A stretch of DNA of 64,000 nucleotides from Sipunculus nudus (GCA_026874595.1 JAPPUL010000082.1:310001-374000); one strand, 5' to 3'; shown: positions 36,371 through 45,860, counted from the first letter of the stretch. A program made the numbers and translations. Notes: generated by a model from the letters alone, not told the origin.

Positions 36371-39271
36371 TTATCTTGCTTTCCCTCTTAAAAATCCATA
36401 GTCTATAAGCTCTTTTGCCTTTTCCATGTGTTTTGGCACCGATACACTCTCATACTCAGGATAATGTCCCTCCTCTTCTGCTTTATATATCTTTACCCGA
36501 AGATCATACCAGCCCGCTTGCCCTGTTATCGGATCGCTGTTTGATATTTTTCCAAAGCCTGAGAGCTTAAGCTCTTCTCTTATTAAGTGATTAAGTAAAA
36601 ATCCTTTCTTTGCCTCCGCAACATCTCCCTTAAGTCCCCAAAAGCCTGACTTCTTACCTACTCCATTCCATGTCCATACTGTGTCAGGCTGATGCGCTTC
36701 TGAGTATTTTACCTGTACTCGTATCTTAGCTATCGACGACTCAACCCATACCCAATCCTCGTCTTCTATCCCAAGCTCTTTTGCCTTTTTAGGATTTATA
36801 TATAAATAATTTTGTCCTACTATTTGTCTTAACCACGCATTTTGTCCATCCCATGAATGGTACATTGGCATAGGCCTTTGGGTTATTGCATAAAAACTAT
36901 ATTGCTCCTTATCTATTTGTTTTGGCTCAAGCGACTCATACCAAAACGGTAGCGGATCAAAATATCTTAATATCCGCTCCCTTTGCGCTTGTGTTTGAGG
37001 CTTTCTACCTTCTACATCACCTTCTGCGCTTATTCTAAAACTTTCAAGCACCTCTGAATACATATTCATCACTATCGGCTTTGCACTCCCTATTAACTTC
37101 ATCTTCGTTGCCCACTCCAAATAGCCCTTATTTATATTTCTATTGTACTTTATTCCATCCTCAAGCTCATAACGGTAAAACGATTTGTTTTCTATGTATT
37201 TGTCAAGCTGTTTCTCATTCGGTTCGCCTATTATCTGTTTTGCTCCATCTGCCCCCCTCCATCCTGATAAAAAGCCTACTCCCCCTCCTTCCACCGTCTC
37301 CCACTTCGTTATAAACTCTTCATAGGTCTTGTATTTTAGTTTCCCTTCTGAATCACAAAACCCTTCAAGTCCAAGCTCTCCTGCAAGGTCTATTAGCGTC
37401 TGCTGAAATGCCCTGCACTCCCCTTTCGGCTCCATTATAGGATGCCTTATAGAATCACATACTGCGTCGTACTCGCTGATTGGCCTGTCTAACATCGATA
37501 TACAGTCAAATCTCTCTAAGTATGTTGTGTCCGGCAATACCAAATCTGCATACGCTACTTGTTCACTATAAAATGCATCGCTTACCACTATAAACGGAAT
37601 CTTATACTCGCCATCTTCTTCTTTATCCGTTAGCATCCTTAGCATCCCACTCGTATTCATTGACGAGTTCCAGGCCATGTTTGCCATGAATAATATCAAT
37701 GTGTCTATCTTATATGGGTCTCCACGATGTGCATTCGTTATCACGTTTTGCAGCATGCCATGTGCCGTTAAAGGAAATTCCCAGCTGAACGCTTTATCAA
37801 GCCTTATTGGCCCTCCTTTCTCATCTATCATTAGGTCTTCTGGACTTGCTGGAAAACCTAAAGCCGGCTTTGGCAACGCTTTGTTTGGCTTTATGTCTGC
37901 TTCGTTGTTTACAGGCCGCACTGCCGGCGGAATCGGCTTCGGGAAAGGTGGTTTATATCTAAAACCACCCGGCCTGTCTATTATACCTAGCAACATCATA
38001 AAGGCTGATAGTGCCCTTATAGTTTGAAATCCATTTGTATGCGCTGCAAGCCCGCGCATCCCGTGCAATGATACCGGCCGCCCTGTTGTATTTTCATGTT
38101 TAGTTCCCCACGCATCTGTCCAAGGTATTTCTAGTGTTATAAGTTCTTGCGCGACCACCCCTACTTCTATTCCTATTCGCCTTATAACTTCAGCTGGTAC
38201 CCCGCATATAGCCTCTGCACTCTCCGGTGTGTACTTTGATACCCGTTCCACCAAACATTGCATCACTGTCTTTAAATTCCTCTTCCCCACCTTATATGTC
38301 CCAAGAAGTGCTGCCTTAACGCCTTTCTTATGCGCTTCCTCTACCCTCCCACTCTCCTCGTCATACACATATTTTACCTCCTTATCATCTCCGCACGTAT
38401 ACAATAACCCCTCAAAACCCTCCCCCTCACCAACTTCATCACCCTTTAGCTCAACCAGATAACTCGCATTTGTAAAGTTTAGTAAAAACTCTTTGTCATA
38501 AAACTTGTGCTCCACCAAAACATTCATAAGTCCCATTATAAATGCTCCGTCCGTTCCAGGCCTTATCGCTACCCACTCATCCGCTATTGCTCCATACCCT
38601 GACCTTATCGGATTTATAACCACCACCTTCCCCCCGCGATTCTTCACCTTCGACAGCCCTAGCTTCATCGGATTTGAATCATGATCTTCTGCTACTCCAA
38701 ATAGTAATAGATATTTTGTCATCTCAAAATCAGGCCCCCCAAACTCCCAGCTCGTGCCTCCCATCGAATATATCATGCCAGCTGCCATATTTACAGAACA
38801 AAATCCCCCATGCGCCGCAAAGTTCGGTGTTCCAAACTGCTTTGCCCAATACCCTGTTAATGCCTGCATCTGATCTCGTCCCGTGTAAAATGCTAGCTTC
38901 TTTGGATCCTCTCCCCTTATCTTCTTTAAACGCTTAACTAAAAGCTCCATCGCCCCTCCCCAGCTTATCTCTTCAAATTCCCCGCTACCACGTTCCTTAC
39001 CCTCTCGACGCAACAGCGGCTTCGTTATTCGACCCGGACTAAATTGCTTCATTATCCCTGATGAGCCCTTTGCGCATATTACACCCTGATTAGTTGGATG
39101 CTCCATATTACCCTGTATATATACTATCTTCTCATCTCGAAGCGATACCTTTATACCGCATCTACAGGCACACATATAGCACGTTGTGTACTTTATATCT
39201 TCATTCGATTTTAATCTATGCCCATCTTTAGTTGTCTTTGTTTCCATATTCATAGCCATTTCTTTATCCAT
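36371..39271 (-). CDS. soeA: Sulfite dehydrogenase molybdopterin subunit SoeA
   Basis: 966 residues, PsrA/PhsA branch of the molybdopterin oxidoreductases. N-terminal [4Fe-4S] Cys motif 'CYMCACRCGIKV...GVICAKG'. The block 'RDQMQALTGYWAKQFGTPNF', 'AHGGFCSVNMAAG', 'FGVAEDHDSNPMKLGLSK' and 'IADEWVAIRPGTDGAFIMG' closely matches what I know of SoeA rather than polysulfide or thiosulfate reductases. There is no twin-arginine signal, so it should oxidise sulfite to sulfate in the cytoplasm. GAGG lies about nine bases before ATG. Polysulfide reductase is the main alternative, but those usually carry a Tat signal. Confidence 0.88.
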   Translation of the reverse strand: MDKEMAMNMETKTTKDGHRLKSNEDIKYTTCYMCACRCGIKVSLRDEKIVYIQGNMEHPTNQGVICAKGSSGIMKQFSPGRITKPLLRREGKERGSGEFEEISWGGAMELLVKRLKKIRGEDPKKLAFYTGRDQMQALTGYWAKQFGTPNFAAHGGFCSVNMAAGMIYSMGGTSWEFGGPDFEMTKYLLLFGVAEDHDSNPMKLGLSKVKNRGGKVVVINPIRSGYGAIADEWVAIRPGTDGAFIMGLMNVLVEHKFYDKEFLLNFTNASYLVELKGDEVGEGEGFEGLLYTCGDDKEVKYVYDEESGRVEEAHKKGVKAALLGTYKVGKRNLKTVMQCLVERVSKYTPESAEAICGVPAEVIRRIGIEVGVVAQELITLEIPWTDAWGTKHENTTGRPVSLHGMRGLAAHTNGFQTIRALSAFMMLLGIIDRPGGFRYKPPFPKPIPPAVRPVNNEADIKPNKALPKPALGFPASPEDLMIDEKGGPIRLDKAFSWEFPLTAHGMLQNVITNAHRGDPYKIDTLILFMANMAWNSSMNTSGMLRMLTDKEEDGEYKIPFIVVSDAFYSEQVAYADLVLPDTTYLERFDCISMLDRPISEYDAVCDSIRHPIMEPKGECRAFQQTLIDLAGELGLEGFCDSEGKLKYKTYEEFITKWETVEGGGVGFLSGWRGADGAKQIIGEPNEKQLDKYIENKSFYRYELEDGIKYNRNINKGYLEWATKMKLIGSAKPIVMNMYSEVLESFRISAEGDVEGRKPQTQAQRERILRYFDPLPFWYESLEPKQIDKEQYSFYAITQRPMPMYHSWDGQNAWLRQIVGQNYLYINPKKAKELGIEDEDWVWVESSIAKIRVQVKYSEAHQPDTVWTWNGVGKKSGFWGLKGDVAEAKKGFLLNHLIREELKLSGFGKISNSDPITGQAGWYDLRVKIYKAEEEGHYPEYESVSVPKHMEKAKELIDYGFLRGKAR

Positions 39272-39336
39272 TCCTTTTTTCCTCTTTTCCTCTTTTCCTC
39301 TTTTCCTTCTTTGCTTTATTAGCCTTTTATTTTTAT

Positions 39337-40449
39337 TTATCCGCCATCTTTAATCCCGTAAAGCCTTATCCCCATACTGAGCTTCTCTTTTAACTCAACA
39401 AGCTCTATATCCTCATTTAGCTTTAGCTTTACGTACAATCTATCCGTACATACTAAGCTATATCCTCTTAGCCCAAGTCTCAATACCTCCTCTAATATCT
39501 TATGGGACTCCCCCAGTAACACTAACCCTTCCCCTCCTCTCCTCCCTCCACAAAGCATACTCCCATAATCTAAATTTAATACTACATCCACTCCCCCAAG
39601 ACCCTTGCTCTTTAAATATTTGTTTATTAAAAATACCTTCTCCTCAACCCCTCTCTTAAGCTCTAATATACCTTCCACAAAAAACTTACTCCCATAAACA
39701 CCCTCACCCTCAAATAACCCTATAACCCCCTCAAGTACCTCATCTCCTGCATGACTTATATAGCCCCCAACCCCATATATTACCCTCACAACACCATTCA
39801 TAAGCTTTGTCCATAGTTTTACTCGCCCCGCCCCACTCAAACCCCCCATATAAAGACCATTAAACTTTATCTTATAAACAATTAAAAGCTTATCAACACC
39901 CCCATAATACCCTTCAACCCCCTCATACTCAAGTATTTTGTATATCCTCTCCGGTATATATATTTGCGATATCTTGTCTCGGACTATCTCTTCTATTACA
40001 TCCTCCTTCACATCTCCCTTTTCATCCCCCTTTTCATCCCCCTTTTCATCCGATTCTGATACTTCTTTAGATAAATTGTCTTTAGTCTCCCTCTTATCCT
40101 CCCTCTTATCCTCCCTCTTATCCTCCCCTCCAAGATCAAGCCCTTCTCGTACATTATTTAGCATGTCGTCTTCTGTAAGAAACCCATGCTCATATTCAAA
40201 ACCAAAAGCAGAAACTCCAGCCTCACTGCCTGTTCCCCCCATAAAAGCCCTTGCGCCTTTGTCCTCTCCCAAAAAACCCTCCCTTGCCCGCTCCATTAGC
40301 TCCTCACGAAGCATTGCCACCTGTTCCTTAAGTTCTTCTATCTCATTACTACAACGCAATGTCTTTTTGCTCTTCTCTTCTAGTTCTCCCTTAAGCCGAT
40401 TTATTATCGTTTCTTGTTCCTTTATATAATTCTTCTCAAACGAGAACAT
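39337..40449 (-). CDS. Coiled-coil protein with degenerate class III cyclase-like domain
   Basis: About 370 residues from ATG at 40449; an in-frame TTG at 40479 lacks a ribosome site, while AGAGGG precedes the ATG. An N-terminal coiled coil (~1-50) is followed by acidic/basic repeats (EDKR x3, EKGD x3). The C-terminal ~180 residues follow the order of a class III cyclase: 'YGVGGYISHAGDEVLEGVIGLF' resembles the second metal site, 'LNLDYGSMLCGG' and 'VLLGESHKILEEVLRL' the nucleotide-site strands. The first metal Asp appears replaced ('VYKIKFNG'), so catalysis is unlikely. Probably a regulatory pseudoenzyme; moderately speculative. Confidence 0.6.
   Translation of the reverse strand: MFSFEKNYIKEQETIINRLKGELEEKSKKTLRCSNEIEELKEQVAMLREELMERAREGFLGEDKGARAFMGGTGSEAGVSAFGFEYEHGFLTEDDMLNNVREGLDLGGEDKREDKREDKRETKDNLSKEVSESDEKGDEKGDEKGDVKEDVIEEIVRDKISQIYIPERIYKILEYEGVEGYYGGVDKLLIVYKIKFNGLYMGGLSGAGRVKLWTKLMNGVVRVIYGVGGYISHAGDEVLEGVIGLFEGEGVYGSKFFVEGILELKRGVEEKVFLINKYLKSKGLGGVDVVLNLDYGSMLCGGRRGGEGLVLLGESHKILEEVLRLGLRGYSLVCTDRLYVKLKLNEDIELVELKEKLSMGIRLYGIKDGG
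40016..40122. repeat. 12-bp coding repeats in the coiled-coil gene
   Basis: Two adjacent arrays: about three units of CCCTTTTCATCC near 40016-40051, and three exact units of CTCCCTCTTATC at 40087-40122. Each codes for four charged residues. Confidence 0.85.
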
Positions 40450-40479
40450 TTGTTTGCTATTCCCTCTTAAGCTATACAA

Positions 40480-40804
40480 TATTGTAACTTCTTACTTGTA
40501 ACTTCTTAGCACTTAATTTTATAGTAGTAAATAAACTACTATTTATTTTAAAAATCTACACTTTTATACTTTACTTTTTTACATTGGCTTTTTTTCTACA
40601 CAAAACCTTTCTTTTTAGACATATCTCTCTTACCAAAAAAGCAAACTGTATTCTTACAGGCGCTTAAACCTCTTTTACTAGTAATATCTGTCAAAAATAA
40701 TACTACCTTTTATCTTTATATTTTTTATATCTTATATCTAAATTTAGTTTTACTTATCTTTAGCTATACTCTTTAAAACAAAATTCTTAAAAGGCTTTTA
40801 ATCT
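40480..40804. other. Divergent intergenic region
   Basis: About 325 very AT-rich bases between divergent genes. No ORF, tRNA or clear hairpin. It should hold promoters for both sides, but no convincing -35/-10 pair is seen. Confidence 0.5.
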
Positions 40805-42529
40805 ATGCGTTTTAGCAATAATATCTTCTCCTTCTACTCCATAGAACAAAATTCAAGAACTTCCTCTGTCATATTCATATTAATAATTATAGCCTCGATC
40901 GCACTTGCTTACTTCTTAAGAGATTTCTTAATCCCTCTTGTCTTGGCTATCTTCTTCGCTTACGGCCTTAACCCTATCGTTGAGAAATTGCAAAAAAAAC
41001 TCCCCTCTGCTCTTGCCGTAACTATTCCTCTCGTCGCTTCCATATCCATAATTACACTCGTGTCTTTACTCTTTTACTCCAACATCGAAACCCTCGTAAA
41101 AGAAAAATTACCCTTCTATGAAAAGCGCTTTGTTGACCTTTGGCAAAATATTCAAAATCTCTTTAATCTAAAAAAAACAAACTATCTAGAAGAACTAACA
41201 GCGCCACTAAAAGACTTTATCGGTTATGGCAAAGACTACATCCTAAGCCTTTTTACTAAAACTACTTCCCTTTTTACCGACTTCATCTTATTCATCTTAT
41301 ACCTTTGTTTCTTCCTTGCCGGTATCAAAAACTTTAAAATTAAAACCTCGCGGGCTCTACATCCTGCCAAAGCTGCTAACATTAATAACATTAATACTCG
41401 TATCGTAAGCCAAATCCAAAGATATATACTTTATAAAGCACTCGTTACTTCTGCTGCCGCTTCCATTTTATACGTTGTCTTCCTTATCTATGGCCTTGAC
41501 TTCGCCCTCGTTTTTGCCTTCCTCATATTCATTCTAAGCTTTATCCCCATAATAGGACCCGTCATTGCTTCTATATTGCCTATTTTACTATCTTTTATAC
41601 AATTTGATAACTCAAGTCTTGCCATCTCTTTAACCGCCATCATCATAATAGTACAAATTGTCTTTGCAAATGTCATCGAGCCCCGTATCTTTGGCAAAAG
41701 CCTTTCCTTAAGCTCTTTTGTCGTTTTCGTATCTCTTATATTTTGGAGCTTTATTTGGGGCATTGCAGGCGCTTTTTTATCTACTCCCATCATGGCATCT
41801 ATTATCATAATATGCGATAACGTCCCGTCGCTTAGATATATAAACCGTTTCTTACAAAGTGCATTCCCTCTACAAGAAGATTGGGAGAAGTTAAGCCTTA
41901 TTTATCATGTCGTTAATGCCGATTCCAAAATATCTTATAATGAACAAGCTATTATTAACTTTGAACTTAAAAAAGATATTTATGACCCAAAACTTGGTGC
42001 TCGCCTTTGGAAAGATGTTAAAAAACATCCTGTGTCTTTAGAAGAAATTTTCAAAAATAAGTTTGAAGAAGATCGTATCAAGCTTTATGCTCTGGCTTCT
42101 AAAATCGCTCGCATTGACGGCATCTCAGATAAGGAAGCTAAACTTATTAAAAAAATAGAACTTATTAACTCTTTCCATAAGGATACCATTTCTAACGTAA
42201 ATTCCATTGCTGAGCTTAATACCTCGCTTTTAGATACTAATAAGCAAAAATCTAACTCCCACCCTAATAAAAACTCTAAGATGCAAAACCATGTTAACAA
42301 TTATAACTTTGAAGACTCTTTTGATCATTTAATTCTTGGAAAAGAACGTGAGGTCGCTTACAGCTATAAATTGCTTGCTAAAACCCTATTCCAAGCTCAT
42401 CGCAAAAAAGAAGCACACTATAACTACCTCAAAGCTTTACATCTTTATCTTATGCTTGAGGATCGAATAAACGTTTTTGAGTGCAACAAGTATTTAGCCA
42501 TCTTAGATGCTTATAACGATAATTCTTAA
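40805..42529 (+). CDS. AI-2E/PerM-family transporter with C-terminal TerB-like domain
   Basis: 574 residues. Residues ~20-350 are the AI-2E family membrane domain with seven to eight helices ('LRDFLIPLVLAIFFAYGLNPIVEKL', 'LSFIPIIGPVIASILPILLSF', 'GAFLSTPIMASIIIICDNV'). Residues ~360-465 look like a TerB-like helical domain ('LSLIYHVVNADSKISYNEQAII', 'LYALASKIARIDGISDKEAKLIKKIE'). A disordered linker and a TPR-like helix pair end the protein. The family exports small molecules or ions; the substrate is unknown. The C-terminal additions are not usual for it. Confidence 0.82.
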   Translation: MRFSNNIFSFYSIEQNSRTSSVIFILIIIASIALAYFLRDFLIPLVLAIFFAYGLNPIVEKLQKKLPSALAVTIPLVASISIITLVSLLFYSNIETLVKEKLPFYEKRFVDLWQNIQNLFNLKKTNYLEELTAPLKDFIGYGKDYILSLFTKTTSLFTDFILFILYLCFFLAGIKNFKIKTSRALHPAKAANINNINTRIVSQIQRYILYKALVTSAAASILYVVFLIYGLDFALVFAFLIFILSFIPIIGPVIASILPILLSFIQFDNSSLAISLTAIIIIVQIVFANVIEPRIFGKSLSLSSFVVFVSLIFWSFIWGIAGAFLSTPIMASIIIICDNVPSLRYINRFLQSAFPLQEDWEKLSLIYHVVNADSKISYNEQAIINFELKKDIYDPKLGARLWKDVKKHPVSLEEIFKNKFEEDRIKLYALASKIARIDGISDKEAKLIKKIELINSFHKDTISNVNSIAELNTSLLDTNKQKSNSHPNKNSKMQNHVNNYNFEDSFDHLILGKEREVAYSYKLLAKTLFQAHRKKEAHYNYLKALHLYLMLEDRINVFECNKYLAILDAYNDNS

Positions 42530-42679
42530 ACTAAAGCTCTTAAACTTTGTTTATAAACTGATTGACTTTTAGAGCATTATTATTAATCCTTTTAGTATAC
42601 TTTTTAGTATGTTCTAGTTATTTATTAGGCTACGTTTATTATTAACTCTTTTGGCCTTATAGTATTATGGAGGTTTTGA

Positions 42680-43384
42680 ATGTTACAAGAAACTAATTAT
42701 TCTACTTATACTCTTGAGAAGAGTGAGAGAGCTAAGTTTATTAGTAGAACTTATGCTCACCTGGCTTTAGCTATCGTTATATTCCTTGTCCTTGAGTCTA
42801 TCATTTTAAACTCTTCTCTTGCACCTAAATTAACTTCTCTTATGACCGGTGGTTTCTCTTGGCTTATTGTTCTTGGCGTTTTTATGGGCGTTAGCTATCT
42901 TGCTCAAAATTGGGCAAGCTCAACTACTTCTAAAGGGACGCAATACATGGGGCTTCTTCTTTTTATCGTGGCTGAGGCTATTATCTTTGTGCCTCTACTT
43001 TATATCGCAAGTGCTTATGCTAATGACTCAACGCTAATTCAAAAAGCCGGCCTTGTTACTTTGTTTTTATTTACAGGCCTTACTTTTGTTGCTGTTACCA
43101 CCAAGAAGGACTTCTCTTTTCTTGGCTCTATTCTTAAGATAGGGGGTTTTGTTGCTCTTGGCTTTATTGTGGCTAGTATTCTTTTTGGATTTTCTCTTGG
43201 CCTTATATTTGCCTGGATTATGGTTGCTTTTGCATCTGCTGCTATTTTGTATTCTACGAGTGCTATCTTAAAATCTTATAATACTGACCAGTATGTGAGC
43301 GCTTCTTTGCATCTATTTGCTTCGGTTGCCTTGCTTTTTTGGTACATTATTCAAATCTTTATGCTTAGTTCTTCGCGTGATTAA
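42680..43384 (+). CDS. Bax inhibitor-1 / YccA family membrane protein
   Basis: 234 residues and seven predicted membrane helices. Family features: N-terminal 'SRTYAHLALAIVIFL', 'TGLTFVAVTTKKDFSFLGSILKIG' and the acidic/aromatic last helices 'LHLFASVALLFWYIIQIFML'. Members are pH-sensitive Ca2+ leak channels or interact with FtsH protease. ATG is preceded by TATGGAGGTT, a strong ribosome site. The family's final DxxxLFxxII-like motif is seen as an altered 'ASVALLFWYII'. Confidence 0.88.
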   Translation: MLQETNYSTYTLEKSERAKFISRTYAHLALAIVIFLVLESIILNSSLAPKLTSLMTGGFSWLIVLGVFMGVSYLAQNWASSTTSKGTQYMGLLLFIVAEAIIFVPLLYIASAYANDSTLIQKAGLVTLFLFTGLTFVAVTTKKDFSFLGSILKIGGFVALGFIVASILFGFSLGLIFAWIMVAFASAAILYSTSAILKSYNTDQYVSASLHLFASVALLFWYIIQIFMLSSSRD

Positions 43385-43430
43385 TTTGCGTTATTAAGAT
43401 TACTTTACAAAGCTGGGGGCTTTTGGAACT

Positions 43431-44540
43431 TTGTTTGGTGTCTTTTTTAAGTATTTGGCTGTTATTCCTTTACTTAGCTTTTTATTAACCTCTTGTGGCA
43501 AAAAGGAAGATCTTGCTAAATATACTGTCGAATACAAAGAGCCTTACTATGCTGTTCCTATCGTAAATGACAAACTTGTTTATGTTTCTCCTCATGAAAA
43601 TTCTAAAATAGCTTATAAAATAAAGTTACATAAAATAGTTACACTTGATGAATCTGTTAGTCTTTCTAACCCTAAAGCCATTTGGTACCACATAAAAGAA
43701 AGCGATCTTAAGGGTTATGTGCGTCCTGATGGTTTTAGAATATTTGAACATCTTGGTGATGCTGAGGAGTTTGTAAGAAAAAGCTATCCTGATAACAAGG
43801 TGCTTTTTGCTTTCTTTCCTTTGTATAAAACTGCATATAACTCATTTCAAAACAAAAACATTCAAGATGCTATTTTAAAGCTACATAGATTTATTTATAC
43901 AACAAAAAAGACCAAAGAATCTGTTAGTGCCCTAGAATACACTACGATGGTCCTAATAGGCAAGTTATATATAAAAAACAAAGAGTATAAAAAAGCCCTA
44001 TCGCATTTTGACGAGCTTTTAACTAAAGCTAAAGACAATGTAATACTAATAGGCCCTAAAGACTTTGCTCCTTCCGAAATACAGTTTTATATAAAAGAAT
44101 ATGATAACTACATTAGAGGGGAAACGTATATAAAAAACGTAAGTTCCTTAAAGACTTGGGACATACCACTTTATAAAGCTTATATTAATGAAAAGCTAAA
44201 AAAGCTAAAAGAAGCCAAAAGCCTTTATTACAAGCTGATAAAAAAGTATGACGTTAGCATGCAAGAAATTCCATATATAAATTTCATAATAGACAGGCTC
44301 TCAGAACTTGAGTCTATAGATAAGCTTGGAAAGTTAAAAAACGAAATTGCCTACAAAAGCACTCATAGATACATATTATACAAACTAGGGAGTATTGCAT
44401 TGGATAAAAGAGGCTATAACAAAACGACAGAAGAGTATTACAAGCTATTTATAAATATATTTGAAAAGAAATATAAAAAAGCACCATACAAAGAAGAGAT
44501 AAGGCATTATCTTAAGGCAAGAGAGTTATTAAAAAAGTAA
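43431..44540 (+). CDS. Lipoprotein with SH3-like and TPR-like regions
   Basis: 369 residues from a TTG start. A signal peptide ends in the lipobox LLTSC (Cys ~22), so it should be lipid-anchored. Residues ~45-105 resemble a bacterial SH3 domain ('LVYVSPHENSKIAYKIKLHKIVTLDES...WYHIKESDLKGYV'). The remainder is helical with TPR-like spacing ('LIGKLYIKNKEYKKALSHFDELLTKA'). It follows the BI-1 gene by 46 bases. Function unknown; likely an envelope scaffold. Confidence 0.75.
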   Translation: MFGVFFKYLAVIPLLSFLLTSCGKKEDLAKYTVEYKEPYYAVPIVNDKLVYVSPHENSKIAYKIKLHKIVTLDESVSLSNPKAIWYHIKESDLKGYVRPDGFRIFEHLGDAEEFVRKSYPDNKVLFAFFPLYKTAYNSFQNKNIQDAILKLHRFIYTTKKTKESVSALEYTTMVLIGKLYIKNKEYKKALSHFDELLTKAKDNVILIGPKDFAPSEIQFYIKEYDNYIRGETYIKNVSSLKTWDIPLYKAYINEKLKKLKEAKSLYYKLIKKYDVSMQEIPYINFIIDRLSELESIDKLGKLKNEIAYKSTHRYILYKLGSIALDKRGYNKTTEEYYKLFINIFEKKYKKAPYKEEIRHYLKARELLKK

Positions 44541-44617
44541 TTAAAGTAATTAAAGTAATGATGCTAGAAGAAAAAGGCGCTAAATCGTTTAGGAACTTGA
44601 TTTATAGTTAAGGGGAA

Positions 44618-44989
44618 GTGTTAGAGGATATGAATACGTTTGCAAGCTTGTTGACAGGTCTTTTGGATACAATAATAGCAGTTATAAGCAAAACGGCCTT
44701 TGACTGGGATAAAAGCAGTTATATAAGTCTTGTAAATCTGCTATTACTTGAGGATGACATTGCAGTTTGCGATGCTGTTGATCATATATTGAAAGAGGAA
44801 AAAGGAAGCGGCATTCCTCCGATCTATTTGGCATCAGAGCGACATCCTAACCATTTAGTAAGGTCATATTGTAAGAAGGTGCTTGCAAAGCATAAAGAAT
44901 ATGAGCGTATAAGGGGTTTAACAAAAGGACATAATTTAGAGGATGGTGTTAACAACTTAATATTTGAATATGGCAATTTTAAGGAATAA
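44618..44989 (+). CDS. Small helical protein, unknown
   Basis: 123 residues from GTG at 44618; ATG at 44630 is an alternative four codons in. AAGGGGAAG lies close before the GTG. Mostly helical and acidic at the N-terminus ('FDWDKSSYISLVNLLLLEDDIAVCDAVDHIL') with a basic centre ('SERHPNHLVRSYCKKVLAKHKE'). It could be a single HEAT-like unit. No family recognised. Confidence 0.55.
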   Translation: MLEDMNTFASLLTGLLDTIIAVISKTAFDWDKSSYISLVNLLLLEDDIAVCDAVDHILKEEKGSGIPPIYLASERHPNHLVRSYCKKVLAKHKEYERIRGLTKGHNLEDGVNNLIFEYGNFKE

Positions 44990-45144
44990 TAGATATGTGG
45001 TTAATATACAAAATATGGTTAATATGGAAATGATATTTAGATAGAAATAAATGACTAAAAAAAAGTAAAAAGTAAAAAAAAACTTATTTAATGTTATAGA
45101 CATTTATGCCTTGATTCATTATATTAGGAGCTACTTTTAGACTA
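44990..45144. other. Upstream region of the ribosomal block
   Basis: About 155 AT-rich bases before the small CxxC reading frame. No ORF or tRNA. A promoter for the ribosomal series is expected here or within the next 230 bases, but no convincing -35/-10 pair is visible. Confidence 0.4.
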
Positions 45145-45359
45145 ATGGTGGATACCGCTTGTAAATTCTGCAAAGTGAAAAACTACAAAATGAGAAGTCG
45201 GCGACAGCGGATGCAGGTCAAAGCTAGGAAATAAAGAAATTATCTAGGGAGTACAATATAAGTGTTGTAGAAGTGGGTAAAACATTGCATCCAGACTTAG
45301 TATCAAAGGTATGGGAAAGGTATGGGTATGATGGGGTTTGTATAAAATGTATAAATTAA
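45145..45359 (+). pseudogene. Frame-broken small CxxC...CxxC gene before rpsL
   Basis: An ATG frame at 45145-45234 encodes 29 residues with 'ACKFCKVKNYKMR' and a Lys/Arg-rich end, then stops at TAA. The -1 frame from about 45231 continues without a stop to TAA at 45357-45359 with plausible protein ('GKTLHPDLVSKVWERYGY', then CIKC). Together they would make a ~70-residue zinc-ribbon-like protein with a Cys pair at each end. The gap between rpsL and the gene upstream is otherwise empty. AGGAG lies 14 bases before the ATG, rather far. It may be a real frameshift, a programmed one or a sequencing error. Confidence 0.4.
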
Positions 45360-45375
45360 AGAGTAAGGGATTTAA

Positions 45376-45750
45376 ATGCCAACGATAAACCAATTAATAA
45401 GACACGGGCGTAAAAAGATAGTAAAGAAGACGGCAGCGCCTGCTTTGCAAAGGTCGCCACAAAAACGAGGTGTTTGTACACGTGTAATGATCTTTAATCC
45501 TAAAAAGCCAAACTCAGCCTTACGTAAGGTTGCACGAGTTAGACTTACAAACGATATAGAAGTAACAGCATACATACCTGGTATAGGGCACAATTTACAG
45601 GAGCACTCGGTAGTATTATTGCGAGGAGGGCGTGTAAAGGATTTGCCAGGGGTTAGATATCATATAGTGCGTGGGACAAGAGATACGTTTGGAGTAACAG
45701 ATAGAAAACGTGGCAGATCACGTTATGGTACAAAGAGGGCAAAGGTATAA
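45376..45750 (+). CDS. rpsL: Ribosomal protein uS12
   Basis: 124 residues. Decoding-centre protein of the 30S subunit. The loops '[11 protein letters not shown]' and '[13 protein letters not shown]' are intact, including the Lys residues linked to streptomycin sensitivity and the Asp that is methylthiolated in many bacteria. Preceded by AAGAGTAAGGGA. First complete gene of the ribosomal block; rpoC is not directly upstream here. Confidence 0.97.
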   Translation: MPTINQLIRHGRKKIVKKTAAPALQRSPQKRGVCTRVMIFNPKKPNSALRKVARVRLTNDIEVTAYIPGIGHNLQEHSVVLLRGGRVKDLPGVRYHIVRGTRDTFGVTDRKRGRSRYGTKRAKV

Positions 45751-45860
45751 AAAAGGAGCAAAAGGGGCAAAAGGAGCAAAAGGGGCAAAGGGGCAAAAGG
45801 GGCAAAGGAAACGAGGGGAGGCAGAAAACATAGAAAAGAAAGGGAAATAGAAGAAGAAGG
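45751..45860 (+). repeat. Purine-rich 9-10-bp repeats between rpsL and rpsG
   Basis: About six units of AAAAGGGGC / AAAAGGAGC run from the rpsL stop, followed by G/A-rich DNA. The 213-base gap is unusually long for rpsL-rpsG. The unit resembles those in the rplD leader and the dsbD insert. Confidence 0.85.

Noticed and set aside
36371-39271. Polysulfide/thiosulfate reductase catalytic subunit
   Set aside because: No Tat signal, and several long segments match SoeA better; kept as the alternative.
45145-45234. Ribosomal protein bL33 (ACxxCKxxNY similarity)
   Set aside because: The C-terminal half does not fit bL33 and the continuation in the -1 frame is unlike it; resemblance is short.
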